A stretch of DNA of 64,000 nucleotides from Xanthomonas melonis. Lineage in GTDB: Bacteria; Pseudomonadota; Gammaproteobacteria; Xanthomonadales; Xanthomonadaceae. Positions 1-9,500 of this stretch are shown here, piece by piece; the first letter of the stretch is position 1; every line of letters begins with the position of its first letter. The notes below the pieces were generated by a model that was not told where the DNA came from, ran no database searches, and saw only the letters and a program-made list of their open reading frames with translations. Location of the stretch: positions 124,001 through 188,000 of the forward strand of contig NZ_JAJGQH010000007.1 of NCBI RefSeq assembly GCF_020783655.1, read 5' to 3'. The translations under genes were made by a program, and so were the position numbers.

Positions 1-394
1 GTTCAAGGCTGCCGGCCTGGACAAACTCTCCGCCAGCGAACTGGCCGCGCTCAACGATTGGCTGCAGGGCAAGGTCGCCAAGGAGGCGGCGGTGGTGGTC
101 GAGCAGGCCAAGGAAGCCGGCCGCCAGGAAGTCATCGTCAAGAACCGCGGCTTCTTCGACTTCGGCAGCAAGGAGCCGATCGAAAGCAGCATCGTGGGCG
201 AGTTCAGGGGGTACGCCAAGGGCCGCGTCTATACGCTGGCCAATGGCCAGGAGTGGGAACAGACCGACGCGGCCAGCCTGTCGGGCGTGCGCAAGGACGC
301 CCCCAAGGTGAAGATCAAGCCGGGCCTGGTCGGCGTGTGGTATCTGCAGATCGAGGGCTACAACACGCCGGCCAAGGTGCGGCGGATCAAGTAA
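1..394 (+). CDS. Hypothetical protein, 5'-truncated C-terminal part
   Basis: The reading frame is open from base 2 and stops with TAA at 392-394; the start lies left of the window, so about 130 residues are seen. The visible part has an amphipathic stretch (LSASELAALNDWL), an alanine- and glutamate-rich helix, then a small beta-rich tail with VGEFRGYAKGRVYTLANG and a basic end, KVRRIK. I do not recognise the family. The tail resembles a small beta-barrel or SH3-like module, but that is only an impression. Codon use is typical of its neighbours, so the gene is likely real. The next gene is almost 400 bases downstream, so there is no visible operon partner. Confidence 0.6.
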   Translation, partial: FKAAGLDKLSASELAALNDWLQGKVAKEAAVVVEQAKEAGRQEVIVKNRGFFDFGSKEPIESSIVGEFRGYAKGRVYTLANGQEWEQTDAASLSGVRKDAPKVKIKPGLVGVWYLQIEGYNTPAKVRRIK

Positions 395-781
395 GCGCCG
401 CTCCAGGCCGCGCCAATGCGCCGTGCTTCGCCACCTGCCGGCGACACACACGGGGCGACTGACGGGTTCCGACAACGGGCATGGCGATGCCCGCGACGAT
501 GCGCGCACTCGACGCGTTGGCGCGCTACAGAAAGTGGATGCCGGTGCCGTTGACAGAGCACCTCAGCTGCGCCGCCGCACAGTGGATACGTCGTGCTGGT
601 CGCATTTCCGCACTGCCGATCGCCGTCGCTTCGCTTACGCCACCACCATGCCCTTGTCGGCCGTCGGAAAGGCCAGGCCTCTGCCAGACTCCAGCTGCAG
701 CTCCCGTCGTCCTGCTCCTGCAGCAGGCCACCGTCCGCCTGCAGCCACTCGCAGCGCCCTGCGCTGCATCCGGAGACCACC
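395..781. other. Intergenic stretch without a recognisable gene
   Basis: This 387-base stretch separates the truncated gene from the PqaA-like gene. Overlapping open frames exist but are arginine- and proline-rich, share no start signals and look like GC-rich noise. A TTGACA hexamer lies near 549-554 without a convincing -10 partner. A GGAGA just before 782 is the ribosome binding site of the next gene. Confidence 0.5.
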
Positions 782-2269
782 ATGCGCTTGATCACTCGTT
801 GTGCCATCGCGGCGATGCTGCTCATCACCGGGTCGGCACTGGCCGGTACCGCTGCCGAGCAGTGCACGCTGCCGGAGATCGGCTTCGACCAGGCGCTGGT
901 CTGCTATCGCAACGCGGTGGAGCAACAGCCACTGGTCTATCGCCGCCTCGCGACCAGTAGCGTGAACGGCGTTGAGCGACGCGATTACCTGCTGACCTCG
1001 CAGACCTGGTCGCCCGAGTCGCTGGTCGCGCCGGCCATCTGGCAGCACGACGTGGCGATCTACGTGCCGCCCGATGCGCTGCCGGAACGGGCCGTGCTGT
1101 TCTCCACCAATGGCTCGCGCAATGCGGCGCCCGGCAGCGTGGCGCAGCCAGCCAGCGAGTTGCCGCCGGAGGCGCTGGCGGAGCTGGCGCAACGCAGCCG
1201 CACGGTGGTGATCGCATTGAGCGATCTTCCCAATCAGGCCTTGACGTATCGCGGCGACGACACGCCGCGCCGCGAGGACGACAGCGTGGCCTACACCTGG
1301 GCACAATTCCTCAAGGCGCCGCAGCAGCGCAAGACCCTGCCGCTGCACGTGCCGATGGCTGCTGCGATCGCGCGCGCCATGTCGCTTGCCGAACGCGAAC
1401 TGGCGCCGCTGCGCATCCAGCGTTTCATCCTTACCGGCGCTTCCAAGCGCGGCTGGGCAAGCTGGCATGCCACCATCGCCGACCCGCGCGTGGAGGCGGT
1501 GGTGCCATTCGTGATCGATATCCTGAATATGCCGGCCGTGCTGGATCACATGTTCCGGACCTATGGCGGCAACTGGCCGATCGCGTTCAGTGCCTACGCC
1601 AAGCAGGGGATCACCACCCAGTTGCAGACTCCGGAGTTCGCGCAACTGATGCAGTTGCAGGATCCGTTCAATTATCTGCGTACGCGCTACCGCAAGCGTC
1701 TGTCCGTGCCCAAGTACATCGTCAACGCCAGCGGCGACGACTTCTTCCTGCCCGACAACACGCAGTTTTTCTACGACGCGCTTCCGGGCAGCAAGGCCTT
1801 GCGCATGGTGCCCAACAGCGGGCACAGGGACATCCGCGCTTCGATCGTCGACACCTTGGTGCCCTTCGTCGCCCGGCTGCAGCAGCAGCGCCCGCTCCCG
1901 CGCATCAGCGATGCGCTGGACACGGGACCACTCCGGCAGATCCGTCTGCGCTTCACCGAACGTCCGACCCGCTTGCGGCTCTGGAGCGCCAGCAATGCGC
2001 AGGCGCGCGATTTCCGCTATGCCTGCGGTGTGCGTTACAGCGCCACGGCATTGCCGTTGCCGCACGGCGACAGGATCGCCGTACCGGTAGAGTTACCGGA
2101 GGTCGGCTGGAGCGCCTATTTCGTCGAAGCCACATACGCGGATGGATTCGTCGCCACCAGCCAGACCTACATCCTCGGCAAGCAGCCCTACCCCACCCAG
2201 GCACCGCCGACCGACAACGCCGCCTGCAGCACGTTGCCAGGAATCGCGTCCGGTGCCGCCGCGCGCTGA
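782..2269 (+). CDS. PqaA-like (PhoPQ-activated pathogenicity-related) secreted alpha/beta hydrolase
   Basis: The 495-residue product begins with a signal peptide (MRLITRCAIAAMLLITGSALA), so it is exported. It matches the PhoPQ-activated pathogenicity-related family (PqaA in Salmonella), an alpha/beta-hydrolase fold of unknown substrate. The nucleophile elbow is GASKRGW near residue 218. An acidic motif GDDFFLPDN near 317 and SGH near 345 would supply the Asp and His of the triad. The C-terminal 130 residues form a separate beta-rich region. The frame is open upstream to 593, but the ATG at 782 is preceded by GGAGA and starts exactly at the signal peptide. The gene stands alone. Function in Xanthomonas is unproven; the family name comes from Salmonella regulation, not from a known reaction. 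Confidence 0.85.
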   Translation: MRLITRCAIAAMLLITGSALAGTAAEQCTLPEIGFDQALVCYRNAVEQQPLVYRRLATSSVNGVERRDYLLTSQTWSPESLVAPAIWQHDVAIYVPPDALPERAVLFSTNGSRNAAPGSVAQPASELPPEALAELAQRSRTVVIALSDLPNQALTYRGDDTPRREDDSVAYTWAQFLKAPQQRKTLPLHVPMAAAIARAMSLAERELAPLRIQRFILTGASKRGWASWHATIADPRVEAVVPFVIDILNMPAVLDHMFRTYGGNWPIAFSAYAKQGITTQLQTPEFAQLMQLQDPFNYLRTRYRKRLSVPKYIVNASGDDFFLPDNTQFFYDALPGSKALRMVPNSGHRDIRASIVDTLVPFVARLQQQRPLPRISDALDTGPLRQIRLRFTERPTRLRLWSASNAQARDFRYACGVRYSATALPLPHGDRIAVPVELPEVGWSAYFVEATYADGFVATSQTYILGKQPYPTQAPPTDNAACSTLPGIASGAAAR

Positions 2270-2683
2270 GTGCCTGCCTGCACTCTGCAGCGACAGCGGC
2301 GGCACGCGTTGTCGGCTCGCCACTGTTGGCTATCGCAGCACATCGGCACACGCCTCGCCGTCGAGCATTGCCACCCTCTCGCAGCCGGGCGCTGGGTCGC
2401 TGGCGATCCAGCGCCGGCGGACCCGGTGGATCGCGTTGCTGGCGCTGGCTTGACCTGCCGTGTCAGCGCGACCGCGACGTCGGCATCGCTTCAAATAGAT
2501 GGTGTTGGCCAGATTGCGCAACGAAGTCCGCACAGATCCGGCGAAAAGGGCCGAATCGTCGCTTGAGCCCGTCAGCAAGATCGATCCAACCCGGCTGGAC
2601 CATTGACATCGTTGTCACCAACTTCTACACAGGCCCGTACGCGCTGACGGCACGGGCCGATCGGACGGATCAAAGGACTGCAT
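2270..2683. other. Upstream region of the glucokinase gene
   Basis: This 414-base gap separates the PqaA-like gene from the glucokinase gene. The only clear structure is the palindromic operator at 2604-2617, listed separately. The GGA at 2674-2676 serves as the ribosome binding site for the GTG start at 2684. No small gene is convincing here. Confidence 0.5.
2604..2617. promoter_or_regulatory. LacI-family type operator (TGACATCGTTGTCA)
   Basis: The 14-mer TGACATCGTTGTCA has perfect TGACA/TGTCA arms around TCGT. This agrees with the TGACA-N-CG-N-TGTCA layout that I recall for the N-acetylglucosamine repressor NagR of Xanthomonas. It lies 67 bases upstream of the glucokinase start, a sensible position for repressor control of the glucokinase/TBDR pair. 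The identity of the regulator is inference; the repressor gene is not in the window. Confidence 0.55.
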
Positions 2684-3718
2684 GTGGCTGCGACCTCGCA
2701 CTCTGCTCAGGCGTCTGTCTTGCCCACCTCACCGACCGCCACCGGCTTCATCGCCGCCGATGTCGGCGGCACGCACGTCCGTCTCGGCCATGTGGCGCAG
2801 GCGGATGCGGCGGCGATCGAACTCCTGCACTACCGCACCTATCGCTGCGCCGAATTCACCAGCCTCGAGGCCATCCTGGCCGACTTCCTGGCGCAGGTGA
2901 GCCGTGTCGATGCGATCGTGATCGCCAGCGCAGGCGTTGCCCTGGACGCGGACACCTTCATCAGCAACAACCTGCCATGGCGCATTTCGCCCAGGCAGCT
3001 GCGTAGCGCGCTCGCGCTGCGCAGCGTGCATCTGGTCAACGATTTCGAAGCGGTCGCCTATGCCGCCCCGCAGATGGAGGCGCGTGCGGTGCTGCAACTG
3101 AGCGGGCCCACACCCCGGCATGCGCGCGCCGCCGGCCCGATCCTCGTAGTCGGGCCGGGCACCGGGCTGGGGGCAGCCGTGTGGATCGATGCCAGGCCAC
3201 GCCCGATCGTGCTGGCCACCGAGGCCGGCCAGGTCGCGCTGGCCAGCACGCACGCGCACGAAGCGCAGTTGCTGCGCCTGCTGCTACGCGACCGGCACTA
3301 TCTGCCGCTCGAACACGTGCTGTCCGGCCCGGGCCTGCTCAGGCTGTACACCGCCGTCTGCGAACTGCATGGCGCGACCCCACGGCATGCGCTGCCTGCA
3401 GCGATCACCCATGCCGCCCTGCACGAAGGCGATGCGCTGGCGCACGACACCCTGCAGGTGTTCTGCGCCCTGCTCGGCCATGCCGTGGGCGATATGGCAC
3501 TGGCCTACGGCGCGGCCGGCGGCATCTATCTGGCCGGCGGCATCCTGCCGAGCATCGGCACGTTCCTGGCGGCCAGCACGTTTCGCGCGCGCCTGCTGGA
3601 CAAGGGCGGTATGCGCGAGGTGCTCGAACGCATCCCGGTCAAATTGGTCGAGCACGGGCAACTTGGCGTACTCGGCGCGGCCAACTGGTATCTGCAGCAC
3701 CACGCTGACGTGTCGTAA
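2684..3718 (+). CDS. glk: Glucokinase (Glk family)
   Basis: This 344-residue protein belongs to the bacterial glucokinase family (ATP-dependent phosphorylation of glucose to glucose-6-phosphate in the cytosol). The phosphate-binding motif IAADVGGTHVRLG lies at about residues 27-39, the catalytic Asp is in LVNDFEAVAYA, and the second nucleotide motif is VGPGTGLGA. The segment that reads EGGH in Escherichia coli Glk reads EAGQ here, so a sugar-contacting His is Gln. The start is a GTG; an ATG two bases upstream is in another frame. A large TBDR gene follows about 110 bases downstream in the same direction and a LacI-type operator precedes the gene. This resembles the glcK/nixF N-acetylglucosamine-induced locus of X. 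campestris, which would make the enzyme part of amino-sugar utilisation (inference). Confidence 0.88.
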   Translation: MAATSHSAQASVLPTSPTATGFIAADVGGTHVRLGHVAQADAAAIELLHYRTYRCAEFTSLEAILADFLAQVSRVDAIVIASAGVALDADTFISNNLPWRISPRQLRSALALRSVHLVNDFEAVAYAAPQMEARAVLQLSGPTPRHARAAGPILVVGPGTGLGAAVWIDARPRPIVLATEAGQVALASTHAHEAQLLRLLLRDRHYLPLEHVLSGPGLLRLYTAVCELHGATPRHALPAAITHAALHEGDALAHDTLQVFCALLGHAVGDMALAYGAAGGIYLAGGILPSIGTFLAASTFRARLLDKGGMREVLERIPVKLVEHGQLGVLGAANWYLQHHADVS

Positions 3719-3726
3719 GCGATCCA

Positions 3727-3749
3727 CCGCGCGTTTCCCCAGCGCGCGG
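3727..3749. repeat. GC-rich hairpin between glucokinase and TBDR genes
   Basis: Perfect 7-base arms CCGCGCG and CGCGCGG surround a 9-base loop, beginning 9 bases after the glucokinase stop. No T-run follows, so it may attenuate or process the message between glk and the TBDR rather than stop it. Confidence 0.35.
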
Positions 3750-3827
3750 CTACATGCAAGCGCAAGACCCCGCAGCCGGCGAGCAGCGGCCCGCCGTCCA
3801 TCCCTGTTCGTGATGAGGAGAGACATC

Positions 3828-6464
3828 ATGAGATACAGCACCACCCTGCTGTCCAGTGCGATTGCGTTGTCGTTGGCATTGCCCGTTCAGGCCCAGGACA
3901 CTGCCGGCACGCAAGCCACCGAGCTGGACGCCGTCCAGGTGGTCGGCATCCGCGCCAGCCTGGAAAAATCGCTGGACACCAAACGTAACAACGCAGGCAT
4001 CTCCGAGGCGATCACCGCCGAGGACATCGGCAAGTTCCCCAGCACCAACGTGGCCGAAGCGTTGTCGCAGATTCCCGGCGTCACCCTGGACCGGCGCTTC
4101 GGCCAGGGCGAGCGGGTCAGCATCGATGGCACCGATCCCAGCCTGAACCTGTCGTTCCTGGACGGCCACCCGGTGGCGCAGGCGATCTGGCTGTATGGCG
4201 AACAACCCAGCCGCGGGTTCGACTACACCTTGCTGGCGCCGCAGATCCTGGGCCGTGCGGAAATCCTCAAATCCTCCGAAGCGCGGCTGATCGAAGGCAG
4301 CCTGGGCGGCACCGTGTTGATGCATACCCGCCAGCCGCTGGATCTGGAGGTCAACGAGGTGGCCGCCTCGATCGGTTACAGCTACAGCGAGCAGGCCAGC
4401 CAGGGCAAGCCGAACGCGGCACTGCTCTATAGCTGGAAGAACAGCGCCCAGACCTTCGGCATCGCAGTGTCGGCGCAGCATTACGAAGAGCGCGTGGACC
4501 GGCGCGGCATGGAAGTGTTCGGCTATGCGCCGGCCAGCAGTTTCGCCAATGCCGCAGGCACCGTGCCGCCCGATGCCGATGTGCCCAATTCGATCAATGC
4601 GGCCTGGTTCCAGCAGGACCGCGAGCGCGACAGCGCCGTGGTCAACCTGCAGCTCAAGCCCAGCGAGGCGCTGGAGTTCAATCTCAGCGGCTTGTACATC
4701 AAGGAGAGTTTCGACAACTACAACCAGTCGATGTACAGCTTCCTGACCTGGAATCCCGGCACTGTTGCTGCAGTGGACCGGCTGGGCGATGTGCGTAACG
4801 GTGTGGTGACCAGTGGCCATTCGCGCGCCAACGCCGATCCGCTCGGCGGCACGGTGATCTACGACAACAATGTGCGCGAATCGGAAGTCACCACCCGGGG
4901 GCTGGATCTGCGCGGCGCGTTTCGCGGCGAGGGCTGGGGCCTGACTGGACAGATCGGCCAAAGCAAGTCCGAGAACGAGGACCTGTCGCAATATTTCATC
5001 GAACCGTTCTACAACGGCGGCTTCAGCTGGGACACGCGCCGCGGCATCCGCTTCGACGACCCGGCCGGCGCACGCGATCCGGCCAACTGGGGCTCGGCCG
5101 GCGGCTGGTTCGGCAACAACGGCATCTTCTCCACCGAAAGCAAGGACAGCTATGGCCAGCTGGATCTGAACCTGCAGTTCGACAGCGTGTTCAATCAACT
5201 GCTGCTGGGCGTACGCCACGGCAAGCACGACGAACGCTTCGAACTCAACGTCTACGGCGGTGTGACACCTGGCACGCTGGCGGACGTGGGCACCATCGGC
5301 CTCACCGATCTGGACGGCTTCCATCCCGACCACGGCCGGCATGTACAGGCAGGCCGCAACAATGTGCTGAACTGGATCCGCAATAGCCCGGTGAACTATG
5401 CCGCGCCCGATCCGGCCAGCTATCTCAACAACACCTGGGCGCTGCAGCAGACCAACAACGCCGCCTACGCGCAGTTGAATTTTTCCGGTGGCGGCCTGCG
5501 CGGCAACCTCGGCGTGCGCTATGTCGATTCCAAGACCGAAGGCAGCGGCTTCGTCTACAGCGGCACGCCCTCGCTGGCCAACGCCGACAGCCTGTGGCAG
5601 ACCCGCACCCGCAAGGAAGATTTCCTGCTGCCCTCGCTCACCCTGGCCTACGACACCAGCGCCGATTGGGTATTTCGCTTCGCCGCGGCCAAGGTGATCG
5701 CCTGGGCACCGTACAACCAGATGGTCAACAACACCTTCCTCAACGACACCACCTTGACCGGCAGCGGCGGCAATGCGGAGCTGTCGCCATACGAATCATG
5801 GAACTTCAATCTATCGGCCGAGTACTACTTCGCGCAGCAGTCGGTGGTGGCCTGGTCGGTGTTCTACAAGAAGATCGACAACTACATCGACACCAGCGCC
5901 AGCGTGGAGCGCCAGTACAACGCACTGCGCGATACTGCGCCGCAAAGCTGGGCGCAGTTGGTGGGCAGCAATGGCTGCACTGCCGACGGCTATTGCGACT
6001 ACAGCATCCAGCGGCCGCGCAACGCCGGCACGGGCAAGGTCAAGGGCTTCAACCTGTCGTTCCAGCAACCCTTCGGCGACAGCGGCTTCGGCCTGACCGC
6101 CAACTACACCTACGCCAACGGCGAGAACAACACCGGCAATGCCCTGCCCTACCAGTCGCGCAACAGCGTAGCGGTCAGCCCGTACTACGAAAAGGGGCCG
6201 CTCAATGCACGGCTGACCTACAACTGGCGCGACAGCTATCTGGCCGGCGGCTACGTGGCCGGCGCGGCCCCGGCCAGTGTGGACGACTATGCCGAACTCG
6301 GTGCCAGCATCGGCTATGCGTTCAGCCCGAACTGGTCGCTGCAGCTGGATGCGCAGAACCTGCTGGATGAAGAGTATCTGCAGTACCTCGGCGACAAGGA
6401 CCACCTGGCCGGCCGCTACAAGAGTGGGCGGCGGTACATGGCCACCTTGCATCTGAAGTTCTGA
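3828..6464 (+). CDS. TonB-dependent receptor, probable carbohydrate-type (glucokinase-linked)
   Basis: The 878-residue outer-membrane receptor starts with a signal peptide (MRYSTTLLSSAIALSLALPVQAQ). A plug domain follows, containing VVGIRASLEKSLDTKRNN, AEDIGKFPSTNVAEALSQIPGV and RVSIDGTDP. This is the style of the large proteobacterial TBDR subfamily used for oligosaccharide uptake in Xanthomonas CUT loci. The beta-barrel ends in a terminal Phe (ATLHLKF), as needed for barrel assembly. The ATG at 3828 was chosen because the signal peptide starts there and GAGGAG lies upstream; an in-frame ATG at 3813 is possible. Linkage to glucokinase and to the upstream operator suggests uptake of N-acetylglucosamine-containing sugars (NixF-like), which is inference. 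Confidence 0.87.
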   Translation: MRYSTTLLSSAIALSLALPVQAQDTAGTQATELDAVQVVGIRASLEKSLDTKRNNAGISEAITAEDIGKFPSTNVAEALSQIPGVTLDRRFGQGERVSIDGTDPSLNLSFLDGHPVAQAIWLYGEQPSRGFDYTLLAPQILGRAEILKSSEARLIEGSLGGTVLMHTRQPLDLEVNEVAASIGYSYSEQASQGKPNAALLYSWKNSAQTFGIAVSAQHYEERVDRRGMEVFGYAPASSFANAAGTVPPDADVPNSINAAWFQQDRERDSAVVNLQLKPSEALEFNLSGLYIKESFDNYNQSMYSFLTWNPGTVAAVDRLGDVRNGVVTSGHSRANADPLGGTVIYDNNVRESEVTTRGLDLRGAFRGEGWGLTGQIGQSKSENEDLSQYFIEPFYNGGFSWDTRRGIRFDDPAGARDPANWGSAGGWFGNNGIFSTESKDSYGQLDLNLQFDSVFNQLLLGVRHGKHDERFELNVYGGVTPGTLADVGTIGLTDLDGFHPDHGRHVQAGRNNVLNWIRNSPVNYAAPDPASYLNNTWALQQTNNAAYAQLNFSGGGLRGNLGVRYVDSKTEGSGFVYSGTPSLANADSLWQTRTRKEDFLLPSLTLAYDTSADWVFRFAAAKVIAWAPYNQMVNNTFLNDTTLTGSGGNAELSPYESWNFNLSAEYYFAQQSVVAWSVFYKKIDNYIDTSASVERQYNALRDTAPQSWAQLVGSNGCTADGYCDYSIQRPRNAGTGKVKGFNLSFQQPFGDSGFGLTANYTYANGENNTGNALPYQSRNSVAVSPYYEKGPLNARLTYNWRDSYLAGGYVAGAAPASVDDYAELGASIGYAFSPNWSLQLDAQNLLDEEYLQYLGDKDHLAGRYKSGRRYMATLHLKF

Positions 6465-6564
6465 TCCACGCCCGCGGCGACCGCATCGCGCCGCCCGTCA
6501 GGGTGGCCGATGCCCACGTGCCTGCGCAGCGCTGCAGGCCGTGTGGTGCTGACGGTTCGCGCCG

Positions 6565-9500
6565 TCAGCCGCGCAACGCGGCAACCCGCTGGGCCAGTTT
6601 CTTTGCCGAGACGCCGGATCTGGCACCCAGCTCCTGCGCGAATACCGACACCCGCAGCTCTTCCAGATCCCAGCGCAGCGCCTGCCAGTCGGCGCGCAGC
6701 TGCAACCCGTGTGCGGCCGCCTCGTCCAGCGCGTCCACGAACGGCTTGAGTTCGAGCATGCGTGCCTGGTCGCGTGCCGGATCGCGCTTGGCACGCTCGG
6801 TGCGCAGGATCATCGCCTTGAGATAGCGCGGATAGTTGGCCAGCGCTTCGGCAGGCGTCTGCCGCAGGAAGCCGGCATGCACCAGGCCGCGCAACTGCTG
6901 CTCCATATCGTCCAGGTTGCCGCGCGCCCAGCCCATCAACGGCGCCTCCAGCAGCGGCTTGAGTTCGGCTACCGCACCCAGGATGCTTTCGGCCAGTTTC
7001 AGCCGTTGCATCGCTTCACCGAACAGGCGCTTGCTCGCATCGTCGCGGCGCTGTGCAAAGGCGCCTGGATCGCGGATCGCGCCCAGGCCGTCGGCCAGCA
7101 ACGCATTGAGCGCAGCATCGACCAGATCGCCGCGCAGGCGTTCCTGCGATTCGATCGCCGCATACAGCAGGCCGGTCTTGGGCGACACCGGCAACTGCTT
7201 GCGTGCCTGCTTGATCTTGTCGGTCAGGGCGATTTCCAGCAGCCGCCGCACGCCTCGCGGATGCGCCTGCACCGCCTCGTTGCGGTCGGCAAAGATACGT
7301 AGTGCTGCCGCCTCGCCTTGTTCCACCAGGGCCGGATACGCCGGCACACCGGCTTCGCCGGCCACCTGTTCGGGAATCGGCGCAGCCGGGAACTCGCGCA
7401 AGTCTTCGGCGGCCAGCGCGCGCCCGGCGCGCGCTGCGAATGCCTGCCCGGCACGTTCGCCGAAGCGCGCGCGCAGTGCGTCCAGATCGCGCGATTCGGC
7501 CAGCACCTTGCCGTTGTCATCGCGCAGCCGCAGGTTCATCGACAGATGCGAATCCAGCGCGTGTTCATCGAAATCCAATGCCGCCACCTGCACACCGGTG
7601 GCCTTGGACAGAAAGCGGGCCAGCTCGCCACGGAGATCGTCCGCAGATGGCAGGCTGTAGGCCTCGTAGAACGCGCGGCCGAAATCCGGCGCCGGCACGA
7701 AATTGCGCCGTTGCGCCTTGGGCAGGCTGCGGATCAGCGCCGACGCCTTGTCGGCCACGAAGCCCGGCGCCAGCCACGACAACCGCGCCGGATCCAGTGC
7801 ATTGAGCAGGTGCAGCGGCACCTCCAGCGTCACGCCATCGTCGGCGGCGCCGGGCTCGAAACGGTAGTGCAGCGGCAGCCGCGCATCGCCGAGCGGGAAG
7901 TACTTCGGGAAACGATCGGCCTCGCTGCCTTCGCCAGGCAACAGGTCGTTCAAGCTCCAGTGCAGGGCACGGCGCTTGTCCGGCGGCAGGGTCTTCCACC
8001 ACGCATCCAGCCCGCTGGCCGAATGCAGCTCGGCCGGAATCCGGTCCAGATACCAGCGCGCCTGCCAATCCTCGTCGGCCACGATGCCGGCGCGGCGCAG
8101 CTTGGCTTCTTCCTCGCGCGCCTGCTCCAGCACGCGCAGGTTGTCGGCGACGAATGCCGCACGCGTGTTGATCTCGCCGGTCACCAGGCCCTGACGGACG
8201 AACAGATCGTGCGCGGCCGCCGGGTCGATCTTGCCGAAGTGCACCGGTTTCTTGGGCGCCAGCACCAGACCGAACAGACTGATCTGCTCGGACGCCACCA
8301 CCTGCCCCTGCGCCCGCGACCAGTGCGCATCGAAGTGCTTGCGCGCCAGCAGATGCCCCAATTCGGCAATGGCCCAGTCAGGCTCGATCGCCGCGTTGGT
8401 CATGCCCCAGACTTTTTGCGTGTCCAGCAGCGTGGCCGCCAGGATCCACGGCGGCGGCTTGCGTGCCAGCGCCGACCCGGGGAATGGCACGAAGCGACGC
8501 TGGCGTGCCGCCAGAAAATCGCCTTTCTCCGTGCGATGGCCGATCTGCGTCGGCAGACCGGCCAGCAGCGCGCGATGCAGGGCCTGATACGCGGCAGCGC
8601 GTTCGCGTTCGCTGATGCGTGACGAGGCTTCGCTGGCATCCCCCTGCCGGTGCGGCGCCGCCACCGCGGACTGCACCGGTACCGCGCCCGGATCGGCCTT
8701 GCCTTCGCGCGCCAGCCGCGCGGCGCGGTGCAGTTGCCCGCGCGTGGGCCGATTGGCGTGGTGTTCATCGGCGCGCGTCGGCGCGCTGGCATCGGCCAGC
8801 AGCGGCGCCAGGATGGCCGTGGCCGGCTCCTCGCTCCAGCCCAGCTCCTCGCACAGCAGCCGCAGCTGCCGGTGCAGCTCGCGCCATTCGCGCATGCGCA
8901 GGAAACCCAGGAAATGCCGGCCGCACCAGTCGCGTAACTTGGACTGGGTAAGGTCTTCATGCACCTGCCGGTAGGCCTCCCACAGGCGCAGGATGCCGAC
9001 GAATTCCGAGCGCGCATCGGCGAACAGCGCATGTGCGTTGTCGGCGGCCTCGCGCGCCTCGGGTGGGCGCTCACGCGGATCCTGGATGCCCAGGAACGCA
9101 GCGATGATGATCATCTCGCGCAGGCAGCCATGCTGCTGCGCGGCCACCAGCATGCGCGCCAGTTTGACGTCCACCGGCAGGCGCGCCATCTGCCGGCCGA
9201 TGGCGGTCAGACGCCGATCGGCATCGATCGCCCCCAGCTCCAGCAATTGCTGCCAGCCGTCGGCCACCGCACGCTCGTCCGGCGCTTCCAGGAACGGAAA
9301 GTCTTCGATCCGCCCCAGCCCCAGCTGCAGCATGCGCAGGATCACGCCCGACAACGAAGAGCGCCGGATTTCCGGATCGGTGAAGGCCGGGCGCGCGGCA
9401 AAGTCCGCTTCCGCATACAGCCGGTAGCAAATGCCTTCGGCGATGCGGCCGCAACGGCCCATGCGCTGGTTGGCGCTGGCCTGCGAGATCGGCTCGATGT

